Notes: generated by a model not told the origin, from the letters alone. Shown: positions 32,466 through 44,475, counted from the stretch's first letter. The stretch is DNA of 64,000 nt from Falciphora oryzae (GCA_000733355.1 JNVV01000006.1:354556-418555), one strand, 5' to 3'. Translations and numbers: made by a program.

Positions 32466-34478
32466 TCAGTTACCAGCCCTCCAGTCCGAAGAGGGTTCCT
32501 CTTCTTTGACCTCGGGGTTGTCTGACGTCTCGCTCTCCTCGCCACTGCTCTCGCTGTCATCGCCATCCTCGCTGCTGCTGCTGTGACCGTTGTTGCCGTG
32601 GCCGCCGTTGTGGTTGTCGCTGTCGCTGTCTGTGGCCCTGTCGTCCTCGGAACTTCCATCGTCGTCCTCGTGGCTCTCATCGTCTCCGGAGGAAGATGAG
32701 GAATCGTTCGGATTTCTGGTACTGCGGGCCATTATCGTTGACAGTACTTCGGTGACTATGATACGGACCCTCTTCTCGTGCTTCTTGAGCTCCAAACGGT
32801 TGCTTCTCTCGATCCGGCGGGCGACACCATCTAGGATGTCCGAGAAGGTTTGCGAAAGTGCCTCCGGGCTCGCCATTCCGCTTCGAGATGGCGCGTCTTT
32901 GAGCTTTTGGCACTTTCTCCGCAGACGCTTCACATCGCACCGCAAATCCTTAACCTGATTCTGGTTGCCGTGGATCCTAGCGAGGAGTTCGAGGTTCTGC
33001 TCAGCCAGATCAGTGTTCTGCTCCGACAGGTCCCGGTTCTTGTCCTTGAGCCCCCGGCTCTCCTCGACGAGGTCCCGGTTCTGCTCTTCCAGGTCGTCGA
33101 AGGCCCGGGTCATCTGTCCCAGAAGGCCGTTTGAACCGCTTCTAGCATAAGCATCACCACCTAGGTCGTGGCTGGCGGCTTGGTAGCGGGCTGGACCGCG
33201 TGCCCGCCGACCAGGGTTGTAGTGAGCTTGGTAATGGGGTGGCTCGGGGCTCCGTAGGGAACGACGCTCGTAGAAGCGCGGGTGTCCGTAGAGATCGCCC
33301 GCAGCATGGTGGTATGCCGGTCTGCGATCCTGGAATCCAGGTGGCTCATTGTGGCGGGGAACTTCGTCGTTGACCCGATCAGCGGGCGCATGATGGTTGC
33401 CATAGTCCCTGGGAGGCGGGTCCGAGTTGAACGAGCGCTCCGACTGCGGGATCGGTGACTCAGAACCATCTCTCGGTGCTCCCATGTACTGGTCGTCGTC
33501 TGCATCGGACTCCATGTCGGGAGCTACACTCCGATACTGCGGGAGCATTGACGCCGTCACGTCTATACGGATCTTGCCGGTTTTGCGGAGCCGAGTAAAT
33601 TTCTGTTCGTCCAGAAACATGTCCATAGCCAGATTGCGACTTCCACCAGGGAACTTGGAATGTGCCTCGCTCCACCTGAGGGGTCCGTCGTGGCTCTTGA
33701 CTCCATCCACGAACTGCTCTTCGATGATCTTGAGGCTGGGCAGACCATTGTGGTATTTGAGACCCGTATGGTGGCGATACTCCTCCCACTCGTCCCGAGC
33801 AAGCTCCATCGCCTTGGCTATGGCCGAGTCTCTTGGGTCCGCGACCGGGCCTGGCCCCTTCTGCTTGAAGAAAAGTTGATACGACGAAGGATACTCGGCG
33901 AACCGGTTCTCATTGCCGAAATCCCACATGGGAAGCCTCGTCTGTTGAGCCCACTTGGTGGCAGGCGTATCTCCGAAGGCCTTGGCCGCGATCGAAACCC
34001 TGACAGATTGCTGGAGGAGATCGGCCTGGTGGCTGAGAGGAGCTTCCTTGGGTTGGTTCTCGCTAGGGCAGAAAAGCGGGCAGTGAGTTCCGGTGCGTAT
34101 GAGCTGCGACATGTACGTCGCCTTGTGCTGCCAACGAATCGTGTGGCCATGGAACCACCATTGATGAATGGCCCTCAGATTTGGGGCTTGGAGCTTGTCG
34201 GCTCTTCCCTGCGTCATCACGCCCAGTATCTTGGCCAGTTCCGGGTCTTCCTGATGTTGTGGCGTCAAGTTCAGAATGTTGGCGAGCGCGTCAACCTGAG
34301 AGACCCCCAGAGCCCACTTCTTGATGCCTAGCTGGGCCTCGATCCTCTTGGCGAGGTCCGTAGCCCTTCCTCCTGGATCCTCGCCATTTTTGACGGCGTC
34401 AATCTCCGCGTCATCTTCCTTGCGCCTCTTCTCTGGCCGCTCAGGTGTTCCTGGCGCTTTCCGCTTCTGCGCCTCCAT
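32466..34478 (-). CDS. Orphan protein with NRDL-type heptad repeat and acidic tail
   Basis: Single exon, 670 residues, from ATG 34478. The N-terminus has a basic KRKAP...KRRK stretch, a likely nuclear signal. Residues about 40-300 look globular, with Trp/His/Cys-containing segments (WWFHGHTIRW, CPLFCPSE) and a PMWDFGNE motif. Residues about 340-450 are Arg/Pro/His-rich and disordered. Residues about 455-505 are a seven-residue repeat of the form (E/D)x(N/S)(R/T)(D/G)L, predicted to form a parallel coiled coil, which continues into a helical domain to about 595. The final 75 residues are an Asp/Glu/Ser acidic tail. I do not recognise the family. The architecture suggests a nuclear oligomer that may bind basic partners such as histones, but this is inference. 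Confidence 0.7.
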   Translation of the reverse strand: MEAQKRKAPGTPERPEKRRKEDDAEIDAVKNGEDPGGRATDLAKRIEAQLGIKKWALGVSQVDALANILNLTPQHQEDPELAKILGVMTQGRADKLQAPNLRAIHQWWFHGHTIRWQHKATYMSQLIRTGTHCPLFCPSENQPKEAPLSHQADLLQQSVRVSIAAKAFGDTPATKWAQQTRLPMWDFGNENRFAEYPSSYQLFFKQKGPGPVADPRDSAIAKAMELARDEWEEYRHHTGLKYHNGLPSLKIIEEQFVDGVKSHDGPLRWSEAHSKFPGGSRNLAMDMFLDEQKFTRLRKTGKIRIDVTASMLPQYRSVAPDMESDADDDQYMGAPRDGSESPIPQSERSFNSDPPPRDYGNHHAPADRVNDEVPRHNEPPGFQDRRPAYHHAAGDLYGHPRFYERRSLRSPEPPHYQAHYNPGRRARGPARYQAASHDLGGDAYARSGSNGLLGQMTRAFDDLEEQNRDLVEESRGLKDKNRDLSEQNTDLAEQNLELLARIHGNQNQVKDLRCDVKRLRRKCQKLKDAPSRSGMASPEALSQTFSDILDGVARRIERSNRLELKKHEKRVRIIVTEVLSTIMARSTRNPNDSSSSSGDDESHEDDDGSSEDDRATDSDSDNHNGGHGNNGHSSSSEDGDDSESSGEESETSDNPEVKEEEPSSDWRAGN

Positions 34479-35154
34479 GGCAGGATAGCTTTGGCGCGGG
34501 AAAGATTGAGAAAAGTTGGCTTAGATGGCTTTCTGGCTAGTGGCAAGCAAGAACGATGGAGGAAAGCTGCATGGGCCAGGTTAAACAGAAGAAGCGCGTA
34601 GGGCGTAGGATTGTTGTGCGGTTGGCGTCGGCTAGGAGGACGGCTAGTTCTGCGGTTGATGGTTGGGTGATAGAGAGGTGATAGAGGTGGATGACAGAAG
34701 GAAGGAACGCGCCCGAGGTTGGTCTACCCCGAGAACGGCTCAGAAGAGTAAATACAGAGTCAATATCAAAATCAGAGACACATCTTGAAACGCGGCGACC
34801 TGATTGCGATCTGATTGCGACACGGAAGATATTTTTCTTTTTAGTTGGGATGGGTGAAGAAGGAGGCTGTGAAGCGGGTTGCCACCTGCCCACCCGGAGT
34901 TGGTTGGAAGAGGAAGAAGAGAAAAGCTCGGGCAGGACCTCCTCGAACTGGCTGGCGTGGGCAATAATAAGTGGGTCAGAGAAGAAGACACTTCAAAGAC
35001 ATTGGAAGTTTTTTGTTTACTAGCACCTCGTTCCTGCTCTAGCATGCTAACAGAGCCAGTGGCCCATGCCTTGATCAACAACGACAGTCAGGCGAACCCC
35101 ACGCCGAATCATACCCTGTATGGTTATAGGCGAAAAGAGATGCCGTTGTGTGTT
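34479..35154. other. Intergenic region, no gene seen
   Basis: Promoter of the orphan coiled-coil gene and 3' region of the SSU1-like gene. No supportable feature. Confidence 0.55.
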
Positions 35155-36711
35155 TCATGTGAACATTACCGGCTGCAGTGGCCGCCGGCGCCGGTCGATA
35201 CCAAGTAAACGGCCAGTCCAGAGTCCTCTAATAGTCAGGCCCAGGTTTACAAGCATGAGGATGACGAGACAGATGGCAAGGATGGTCGACCAGATCATGA
35301 AAAACTTCGAGGCCAGCACCTTGCCAAGCCTGACTGCTGCGTTGGTGTAAACGCCCTAGTTCCGGTCAGCACGATGCCAAGTCCCGACATTTGAGTCGAA
35401 AAGAGGGCTCAAGCGAGCAGGTTCACCTACCCATGGAAACACGAGCGCCCACACGGCCAAGGAATACCTTTCCCTCTCCTCATACACAACATCAGCGGCG
35501 TTGTCGCCGGTCAACCTAGCCCTAGTCCGCCTGCTTCGCTTCCAGGCCCGGGAGAGGTGTCGTATCGTGCTCATGACGGCGAACGCCCACCAGAAGGTGC
35601 CTGCGCTCCAGCTCAAGAACCCCAGGAACACGCTGCTGTACCCCAGCACATTGATCATAGTCTCGCTAACGACGCCTCCCGCCGTATAGGCCGCCACCCC
35701 GGATGCATTCTTGAGCAGCGCTTGCCCGAGCGCCTGGAGCGCGAAGCTTCCCTGTCCCCAAGGCCCGCAAAAGATCATCTCTTGATACACCTTCCCCTTG
35801 GCCGGCGGCGAGCCATCGACGAGGCGGACAAGATACATGGTTGCGTAGGCCATAGCGATGGGGACGGCCAGCGCAAGCGAGAAGTACGAAAAGAAGAGAA
35901 TAGGCCCGCGCAAACTCTCGTGACTGTCTAGGTGGGGGCCGCTGGCGACCATTCCGCCGCCAGCTGCCAGAGTGATGGCAGCCACCATTGGCAGTTGCGT
36001 GTTGGGCATGAGGCTCGCGATGCCCGGTGTGTGAATGTGCGGGATGGAGTACGGGATGAAGACCATAGAAGCCATGGCTAACGCCATATTGAACCACCAC
36101 AGGGCCACGGCCGCGATGGCCCAGCTGTGACTCGAGTTCGCTGCGGTGAGTGCGATCATCTGAACGATGGATGTGAAGGCGATGGAGATGCTGGACATGC
36201 AAGTCAGCTCGGCTGGGTCCGAACCCAGCAAGTCGAGAACATGTCGTGGGAACATCGCCATCCGGAAGGCGTAGGCGAGCAGCATAAGCACGAGACAGAT
36301 TGCGGTGAACGCCCAGACGATGTAGGATATCACGTCCAGGCCGTTGAAGCGAGCTTCGAGCGAGAAGAGGACGATCGAGGTGATTCCAGTGCCTTGCGGC
36401 ACGAGAAACCACTGAGACGAGAAATTGCGTATCGCGGCGCGGAAGGGCGACAGCGGAACCAGGTCCGGATTCGAAGCAGCTGGGGCGCCTAGCTCTTCTG
36501 ACAACGAGATTCTCGACGGTGCTGTTCTCAGATCAGTTGTCGATCTCGAGTTTACGGACTCCGCCTTGCCCATCTCTGCTTCCGTGTCCGTCTCGAGCTG
36601 TGGTATCCTCAAGCGTGTGAGACCGGGCAATGGGCCGAGGTAGGGGGGAGAGCCGCCGTTCGATGTGGTTTGGCGTCGGGCTGACGGTGATGGACGACGG
36701 ATTTTGGTCAT
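35155..36711 (-). CDS. SSU1-like exporter of the tellurite/dicarboxylate (TDT, SLAC1-type) family
   Basis: Two exons, 36711-35431 and 35355-35155, give 493 residues. After a cytosolic N-terminus of about 95 residues there are about ten membrane helices. Family landmarks include SSQWFLVPQGTGI at the start of the first helix, the central GPWGQGSFALQALG stretch, and FPW followed across the intron by GVYTNAAVRLGK, which is characteristic of the Ssu1 branch. The family exports sulfite (Ssu1) or carries malate (Mae1) and includes plant SLAC1 anion channels. The terminal pattern favours the sulfite-efflux side. The 75-nt intron is phase 0, directly between W and G of FPW-GVYTN, and without it the last helix would be lost. 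Confidence 0.88.
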
Positions 36712-38819
36712 GATGTTGGTACTTGAGAAAGGGAGGCGGCCTCAGGGGCTTGTCGAGTCTCTCTGTCTCGGGTGCAAAAAAGAATGCCTGGCCACGGCAA
36801 AGCGTCGATCCGGTGTGCGTGGCTAGCAAGACAGGAGAGATGTGGCCGCCGAGGCTTGCTTCCGGCACAGCAAGCGTCCAGGGATGTCAAAGTAAAATAG
36901 AACGCAAGTGCAGGGGAAACAGCTCGCCCACAAACAAGTCAGGGTCAAGATCCCGAAGAGAAACACAAACTTCTTCCCTGCAGAGTCGAAAATGGAGTTT
37001 CTCCGTGGAGCCTCCCTCTCGAGCTGCTCCGAGGCTTTAATGACTTTCGATGGTTTGCGGTCAGCACTTGCCACTCTGCTCGCCTCCAAGTAGGAAGGAG
37101 ACTCGGGGAATATTCGAGTGACCGTAGCCGAGCAAGCACAGGGTCGTGTGGAAGGCCTACTCAGCCTTGAGCGTGCCGGTCGAATAGAACCCAGACTGCA
37201 CCTGAAGATCAGACGGACGGCTTGCGGCCCTTGGTGAGTCTCAGGACTGAGTGCTTGTGCCCACAGTCAGCCAGCCCGTGGTTCCAACAGCTAGTGAGCA
37301 AGCGGGAGGGTGGTATGGATGCCGAGGTCCAGGCGACGGGGGATGTTCCGGCACGCACTCGGTTTCTTCTGCGGCGAACTTTTTTTTTCTTCATTCCGAT
37401 TTCTTTATCCGAGCTCGCTCACTTCCCAGCTCCCCCATCCGGGCGGACAACTGCATCCACTCACTCGCCGTGTCCACAGGTTTGCCGGCCGTTTTGGTGA
37501 CAGCGGGTAGACGACGCACGCACACGACGCACTGTTTGGTACCAAACGTCTGTCATCCGGGACAGCAAGCAGCTGGCAAGGGTACGCCCTGCAGGGTCTC
37601 CATTGGGGGAGAAGCTCAACGGACCTCTCCTCCACTCGGCCGAAGGCAGAATGGATTTGCCCTCTGTTTCCATAATGGGTACACGGCGACGGTCAAAGAC
37701 CAGCCATTGGCTGCAACATCATCCGAGGGGAAAGGGGAGACGAACCAAAGGCAGCAAACATTATTGAAAACGTATGAGCAGTGAAAGAGACAAAGAAAGG
37801 GGGCCAAGGAGAAGCCGCGCTCGGGAAAGCTCTGGGCTGGCGCAATGGACGGGCGTGCTGACGAGATGAGAGCTTCCCGGAGGCTTGCAGGCGCGTTGGC
37901 GCCTCCCGTGCAGGTTTCCATCTCGTAAAAATGACGTCTTATTACGAGAAAGAAAACGCCCGAGTCGCACCCGCGGCCCGGGGCCTTTTTATTTCGGACG
38001 GTTTGTCTTAGCAAATCCTGGCCTCATCGCTGCGCTTGCGCCTTCTTTTGGCCCAGAGCCAAGTGGGACCGCGCATGCCTCGGGGTTGGGCCATGTGCCA
38101 TCCAGAAAGGGCATCTCCGCGGATCTGCCCGCTCGCACCGTGCCCCTGCACCCCACACCCACGGCCACCGCCGCCCGAGTGCCTGGATTCGGGTTCCCCA
38201 GGGCTGAGGGTCGGGGAGCACGACGTGCCACAGTGCACCAGCCTCAACCGAGACTGTCGCTGGACTGTCAAGTTGCACACAGACAAGGCGTCTCACGTTA
38301 CCCCAGATTTGCAATTTCCAGCATCTAGATAGCCGAGCGACGGGCGGCATGGTTCCAGGGGCAATGAGATCTGAAGGGTAGGAGTGATCTGAGGGGATTA
38401 TCATTCCAGAGGCCAGCGTGCTGGAATAGAGGATCATCGACTGACAAACTTCATCAGATCCATCGGCATTTGAGAGACAAAAGTCCAAAAGAGCGGGACA
38501 GGCCGCCACTGTGTCCATTTACTTCCATTTTTCACGCCCTCCACAATTAGCAGCAACCTTCCCAATAGCAACTCCTAAACCCGAGCTAAGTCCAACAGCC
38601 TCGCCGAGGCCCTAACAACAATACATGCCGTCCTCGTAGATGCTACCAGTGAGTAAATGAGCCGATATTCCGCGGCTTCACTTGGCAAACCCTCGCTCAT
38701 TATACCCTCAGTCACAGGGCTCCTCATCGAGTCTCTTCGGTTGAGCACCACAGCAAAAGTTGCGAATCTTCCGCAGCCGGCAATGCGGCATCGAGCCTCC
38801 CACGACTCCCCCGGCCGGC
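36712..38819. other. Long intergenic region, no gene seen
   Basis: About 2.1 kb between the SSU1-like start and the DUF2293 stop. Open frames are short, overlap on both strands and show no family signature. A spliced orphan gene cannot be excluded. Confidence 0.45.
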
Positions 38820-40034
38820 TCAGTCCAGACCAAAGCCCATGTCGTCAGAGTCGAACTCGTAGTCGGTGAACTGGGCCTCCTCCTCCGACCCGTCATCCAG
38901 CTCTGAGCTCTGGTATTCAGAGTCGTCGGAAAACTCGGCTTCCTCCTCGTCGTCGTCATCCCAGCCATCTCCACTCCCTTCGAGCCCGCCGCTCGACTCG
39001 AGCTCGTCGTCATCGTCGGCAACCTCGAAGGGGACCCGTTTGTCGTAAGGAGTACCGCGCATGTTGCTGGTTCCGCCAAAGTTACCCTCGCGCTGTTTGC
39101 GCCGTGGAGCTTGCGGCCGTGTGGCGGCGGCGCTAGCAGTCAGCTTCGCCCTTGTCATGTCATCGCCCTTGTTCGCCGAGTCATCCCCGAGAGCTGCGGG
39201 CTGCCGCGCCTGTCTCTTTGCCTTGTCGCTTTTGCCGACTTGGTTGGTCTGCTTCTGCGGCTTCCCAGTCTTCTCCTCCTTCTTCTTCTTATTGCTGTTC
39301 TTGCTGTTGCTGTTCGCACTCTTCTTTTTCTTCTCCGGTTTCCCCGTCTTCTGCTCGCCCTTATTCTGTGCGTCCTTGCCGGATTTCGCGGGAGCACCTT
39401 TCTTTGCCGTGTTCTCACGCCTGGAAAGCTTCTTTATTCGTCGCGCGGCGGGACGCGCGGCTAGGGAATGCCTCCGACCCGCCCACTGGTCGGCAACCTC
39501 GTTGGTGCGCTGCCAAGTTTGCCGCCTGGCATTTTCTCTCTCAATGCCTCCCTTTCTGAGCAGGGCATCATAGTCCGTTTCGACGTGCCGAATGTGGGCC
39601 ACGACAGCCAGCCGCACCTTGTGCTCCATGCCAATCATGGTGGACCGACCAACCCTCCTAGACCGCTTGACGAGGGCGTGGCGGGCAATGGCAGCCACCG
39701 ATTCGGCGGGCGCATGTGGGAACAGCCGGCTCACCTCGGCCTCGAAGGACCTGGAGCCGGCGTCATCCTTGGCCTGCACCTGGGCGGCGCGCTTGGCCCG
39801 GGTCTGCTGCTCAGCGGCGACAACCTCCTGGTAGATGTCGTAGGGCACCCGAATACCCTTGACATTGGCCCTGCCCCTGACGTTGGGGTCGACCACCACG
39901 TACACCGTAGCGCCGACAGCATGGGTCTTCTTCCGACAGTTTCCGGTGATGTACACGTTGCCCTTGGGTACAAACCGATAGCCCACCGGAAGGGGGGATT
40001 TCGGGCTGACCTGCGGCTCCTTGGTTGCTGGCAT
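38820..40034 (-). CDS. DUF2293 domain protein, unknown function
   Basis: Single exon, 404 residues, start ATG at 40034; upstream continuation only begins with TTG. The N-terminal part carries the DUF2293 hallmark GYRFVPKGNVYITGNCRKKTH (beginning about residue 16) and a second conserved block SRLFPHAPAESVAAIARHAL with VKRSRRVGRS (about 100-130). The middle (about 180-290) is a Lys-rich tract with Asn/Gly, probably disordered. The last 80 residues form an Asp/Glu-rich acidic tail. The alternation of basic and acidic low-complexity tails suggests a nuclear or nucleolar protein, but no function is known for the family. Confidence 0.85.
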   Translation of the reverse strand: MPATKEPQVSPKSPLPVGYRFVPKGNVYITGNCRKKTHAVGATVYVVVDPNVRGRANVKGIRVPYDIYQEVVAAEQQTRAKRAAQVQAKDDAGSRSFEAEVSRLFPHAPAESVAAIARHALVKRSRRVGRSTMIGMEHKVRLAVVAHIRHVETDYDALLRKGGIERENARRQTWQRTNEVADQWAGRRHSLAARPAARRIKKLSRRENTAKKGAPAKSGKDAQNKGEQKTGKPEKKKKSANSNSKNSNKKKKEEKTGKPQKQTNQVGKSDKAKRQARQPAALGDDSANKGDDMTRAKLTASAAATRPQAPRRKQREGNFGGTSNMRGTPYDKRVPFEVADDDDELESSGGLEGSGDGWDDDDEEEAEFSDDSEYQSSELDDGSEEEAQFTDYEFDSDDMGFGLD

Positions 40035-40813
40035 TGTTGCGGAGACAGAGCACCGAGCACGCTCGAGCTGGCAAGTGTAGAGACCTTGAGCTGCGTGTCG
40101 CCGAGGCGTAAAGTGCAAGCGACTTTTACATTAATATTGCCTCGAAAGTATCGGACGAGGAGCGTTGTTATTGTTGGCACGGAAAAGCTGCCCTCATTCT
40201 GCAAAGAAAGCAGGCTGCCGTTTGCGGCGCGCAAGTCCGCAAGCAAGACACGCGAAATTCTTTGCCGTTGCGGTTCAACAACACGCATCCCATTGTCCTC
40301 CAGAACCGGTCGGCCGCGCTGAAAACAGCATGGCGTGCTCGAACTCTGGTTGACGCATTCGGTGCACAAAAGAAAAATCCCCAACAACTTCTGTCAATGT
40401 GGCGCGCGCTCCTGTCTCTGTGGTCAGGTCAGGAAATTGGCAGGTGCAGGTGGCAGGGACGCTTATGTAATCACCAACATTTACCCCTGAGTTGCCCCTT
40501 AGCGCCGAGCAACACGCATTTGAGCGCGGGTAAAAGATGGACGCTGGGATGCACAAAGCCTGGAGGGTTTTGTGTTATTTCAGAATAAAGAGCCCATCTC
40601 AGATATAGCGAAGGCCTAACAGAAGTAAAGATAGGTGCCAGCTGCTTCATACATGTCAATATGAAAAGCATTCCGTGAAAGTCCCGTCCTCTCAGTGCCA
40701 GCCATTCCCTAGTTAGGAAGTCGAAAAGAAACCACTTGTTTGATGTGTCGGTCGAGACATAGCCTTCTGGCTCGACGCTTCTTTCCAGTTTGTCACATGC
40801 CGCAGCAGCCAGC
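40035..40813. other. Intergenic region, no gene seen
   Basis: About 780 bp upstream of the DUF2293 gene and downstream of the DUF4360 gene. Nothing recognisable. Confidence 0.55.
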
Positions 40814-41680
40814 TTAACACTTCTGCCACTGGAGGTAGTGCAGCTGGGTGAACTTGAGATCGGTGGAATCGACCTGGGACACAGAGAGTGTTGTTAGTGG
40901 CCGTGAGTAGCTGCAAAACTTCCTCTCCCAGGCGCACATGTCTTCTTTTAAGATCCCGGACTATTCCAGGGGGGGTCAACACCGCCATAACTCTGCAGCA
41001 GAGCTACTTTGACTTACCGTGAGCAAGACGTTGTTGTTGGTGTTTGCCGTGACGCGCACTTCCGAGTTGATGTTGAGCAGGCCCTCGATGCCGCAAGGCG
41101 ACCAGACGGTGCTCTCGACACCCAGCTCGTCGGTCTTGAGGTAGTTGTCGTCGAAAGGCCCACGGAGCGTGAGCGTGCTGGAGACCTATTACGCGAGGAC
41201 ACGGCAGCGCGGGCCCGGCCGAGTGTTAGTGAGAGCCTAGCAGCAGACGAGAAAGATAGAAAGGCTTGAGAATAAACACACCTGGCGGGACTCGCCGGAG
41301 AAATAGTACGTCGCTTTACAAGTGCCCGTATCTCCCTGGGGGATCTGCGCGTATCCACGGTAGTCGGCCTTGAAGATGCTGAACTGCCAGCCCTGGGGGA
41401 AGCGGAGCTTCACGTTCAGCTGGCAGTTCTTGCGGTTCTGGGTCGCACCGACGCCTTTGCCGGCTTGGGCAATGAACTGGTCGTAGAGCAGGGTGATGTA
41501 GGTCAGGTCGCCCGAGATCTGCCCGGCGACACTGCCGGCCGGGCAGCCCGAGCCCGCGTAGGCGATGCCGGTGATGGCCACCTCGTGACCCGAGGGCTTG
41601 GGGCCGACAGACTGGGGCGCCGGCGCCGAGGCGCCGAGGCCCGCGAGGAGGACAAAGGGGGCAACGATGGACGTGTACAT
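40814..41680 (-). CDS. Secreted DUF4360 protein
   Basis: Three exons, 41680-41282, 41185-41018 and 40873-40814, give 208 residues, the usual size. A signal peptide ends near residue 20. The family pattern is clear: ITGIAYAGSGCPAGSVAG near 36-53, NRKNCQLNVKL, QGWQFSIFKADYRGYA, the YYFSGES segment at the exon 1/2 junction, VESTVWSPCG, and the end DSTDLKFTQLHYLQWQKC. Conserved cysteines suggest two or three disulfides. DUF4360 proteins are abundant small secreted proteins of fungi, function unknown, some being candidate effectors. All introns are phase 0. A TATA box lies at 41825-41831. Confidence 0.93.
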
Positions 41681-44475
41681 GGTGAAGGGTGGGAGGTAGG
41701 GCTTGGGTCGAAGATGAACTCGAGGCTGGGGATGCCAATGGCTGTGGATTGCTGGTGAATCTAGAGATGTGTTCAGCCTGTGGGATCTGATATTTGTCAG
41801 GTCCAGGGGAGAGGAGGACTTCTACTTTATAGTTTTCCGAATCTAAGGGTCCAAGGACCTCACAGACATGCATAGAGTCGTTTTCAGCTCTACCCAGTAG
41901 CTACCATCACGAGCTCCGCTTCTGGCAGCACTTTCACGAAAAAGGGCAGGTGTTGTGACCACGCCAAACATGCAGCCACTCATCAAAGCGTGATTCTATT
42001 TTAGTCTCCAGTCCAACCCCCATCTCATATTATCCCCCCTTCTTCTCCCCTCCTACAATTCTGAAGCTCCTGTTTTTCCGTCCATTCCGGGCAAATCCCT
42101 TGCGGACTGCTGTTACAATGGGCTGTGGCCAGCCCCTGGCGGGAGAGCCGAAAAGCGTAGAGTGTCTTGTCATGATACAAAATCACGCCTTACTCCCATC
42201 AAGCTGTCCAGCCGGTGGTGTGGTGCCGAGAACGACACTATCATGAGTATATATTACTCAAGGAGCTAACAGGGCGTCCGCTTTTACGACAAGTGGCCGG
42301 GTGTCTCCGTTAATTTGAGCACATGCAGACCTTCGGGTTGAAGGGCTGGAACTCATCAAACACAATAGATTACTCGCATGAGCTGGGCTGATTCGGGGCT
42401 TTCTGGGGTGTCACCGATTAGTCAAGCGCTCAGAGGCAGGACTATCTGACTGGGTAAGAGGCCTAGGGCGGTGGAACTTTCGGATTCCCACGAATAGGGT
42501 CATGGTTGAGAGGTTTAGACCAAGACACCTCGTACATGGATTCCAGCTGATGGCGTCTGCATCATGAGGTCCTGCGAGGGCTTCCGTGAGCCAAGGATGG
42601 TCCTGTGTAGAAAATAGTGCGATGGGGGAACGGGCCGCAGTGACGAACGCTTGAGGTCAGTCTCCAAAGGGCAACCCGAGCGAGACACGTGAGCAGAGAG
42701 AGGCGTGGAGGCCAATATAACAAAACTGAGAGAAAGGATTACCCCAAGACAGAGCTGCCCAATCTGAAGGGCGCACAGAAATGATGCTCACGGCGCCAAC
42801 CCTCGGTGGGCCATATAGGCTAAAACCTGACATCTGTTCCACCAGGAAGTTCGTGTTGTCGATATGAAATCCTGCAACCGCTTAATGAAGAACACTCAGG
42901 AATCAAATTAACTAAGCAAGCTCCCCGAAGAACAGTTCCAAGATTAGAACTGGTCCAGAAACGGGGAGGGGGATGAGGGACCGCTTGGACCCTGATCCCC
43001 GGATTTGCGTCTAGAATCCAGCCTGGTGGGCCCGGTGGCGCGGAAGCGTGCGGGAAGACGTTGCTTGCAGGGTGAATATTGACCTGCCATTAAGGTAGAA
43101 GAATACTGAGGTGGGACCGCTATCAGTTGATAACCCAAAACTAATCTTTACAGGTCTGTGTCTGTGCTGCAAGAGACGTTCGTGATATGAGCTCGGTCAA
43201 CTCATAGAAATATAAAGGCGGTTTCCAAATACTGAAGCCGGGTTGTAGGTGGACGGGGAAGATAATCCAACGCCGGGAGGAATGCTTGACATTGTCTCGG
43301 TGGCGAACTTCGGCTGAGGGTTGGCGGTATCGTGATGGCCGACTCCGGCTTAAGGTGCACTCCTCGGCGATATCACCTCCCATGGAGTAACGTAATCTTG
43401 GGAAAGCTCCCCGGCTCGGCGAGAGCTGGGTTTGTGCCCTTGCTCGGCAGCGGGGAGTTTGGTTGTAGTATGCGATTTGATCGTTCTCTAGCGGAGAATC
43501 CGACTGCTCCAGTGACAGCCCCGCGGAGCAACCCCCGACTCCCACGATATCCTGCGTGGACGGCTAGGAAGCTGGGCCGAGATGCCGTCCCTGGCCGTCA
43601 AGGGTTCCTTGAGTAGGTGGTTTCCTCGGGGCTTGTCCAAGCTGGGGAATAACATTGCGACTCGCAAGGGTGATTTGGATGGGAGTGGCGCAAAAACCGG
43701 CCACTGGGCTTAAATCTGCTCGGCCATCCCGAATCCAAGATTGGCAAAACGGCCGTCCGTATGGATACAATAGAGACAATGGTGTTCGTGGAGCAGCTTG
43801 ACTCCAAATAGGTGACGTTCTAACAATCAGGCGTGGGTGGTTATTGTCAATCCCGTGACGAAAGCATCCGCTGAGGACCGCTAGGCGCAAGGGCTCATTG
43901 TGGCGGGCAAGAACCACCCGAGGCCCAGAGCCTGCAGCCAAGATCCGGATCGGGCGGTCTGGATCTGGGGCGAACGATGGGAGGCGACGAAGCAGCGGGA
44001 AGCCATGATAACGGAGAAACAGAAACTGCCGCGATGTTACGTCCTGCCGGGGGTCTGTCGCCATTGGCCAATCTTGGCGGGGCATGGGGGGAAGAGGTGG
44101 AGAAAGGGCCTGTGTTGCGCCAGTGCGGTGGAACATCAATGAGATGCTCTCCTGCAGAACGGCGGTTTCGACGGTAAAGTGTGGATCGAGACGCAGTATC
44201 GTGATACGTCGGTCAACTCCCGTCGGCCAAGACAATGTTACACTCCTATCACTCGGGCCTCCAGGATGCTCGCAACCAGCTATGGAGGCCGGGGTAGTCG
44301 ACAAGGGCCGACTGGCTCTGCTGTCTTTTGGCTCTGCCCACACACCGGCGCCTCGTCGCGCTCACGAGAAACCCCAATTGCTCTCGCCCCAGCAAACCCT
44401 GGATCGTGAGGCCAAAAGGCGGTTCCTCGGTTTCCAGCCCACACTCGCAACAAGGCAGAAGACAGAGACGGAAAC
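41681..44475. other. Longest gene-free stretch of the central part
   Basis: About 2.8 kb between the divergent DUF4360 and permease genes. A 259-codon minus frame at 43564-44343 begins with TTG and resembles no protein. No repeat, transposon remnant or RNA gene is recognised. It may be a long regulatory region or hold an unrecognised noncoding transcript. Confidence 0.45.
41825..41831 (-). promoter_or_regulatory. TATA box of the DUF4360 gene
   Basis: TATAAAG on the minus strand, about 145 bp upstream of the start codon at 41680. Confidence 0.5.

Noticed and set aside
37251..37784. Plus-strand frame of 177 codons in the 36.7-38.8 kb gap
   Set aside because: No motif and no splice partners; same-size frames occur by chance in this composition.
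43564..44343. Minus-strand frame of 259 codons
   Set aside because: Starts with TTG, matches no family and lies in the promoter of the permease.
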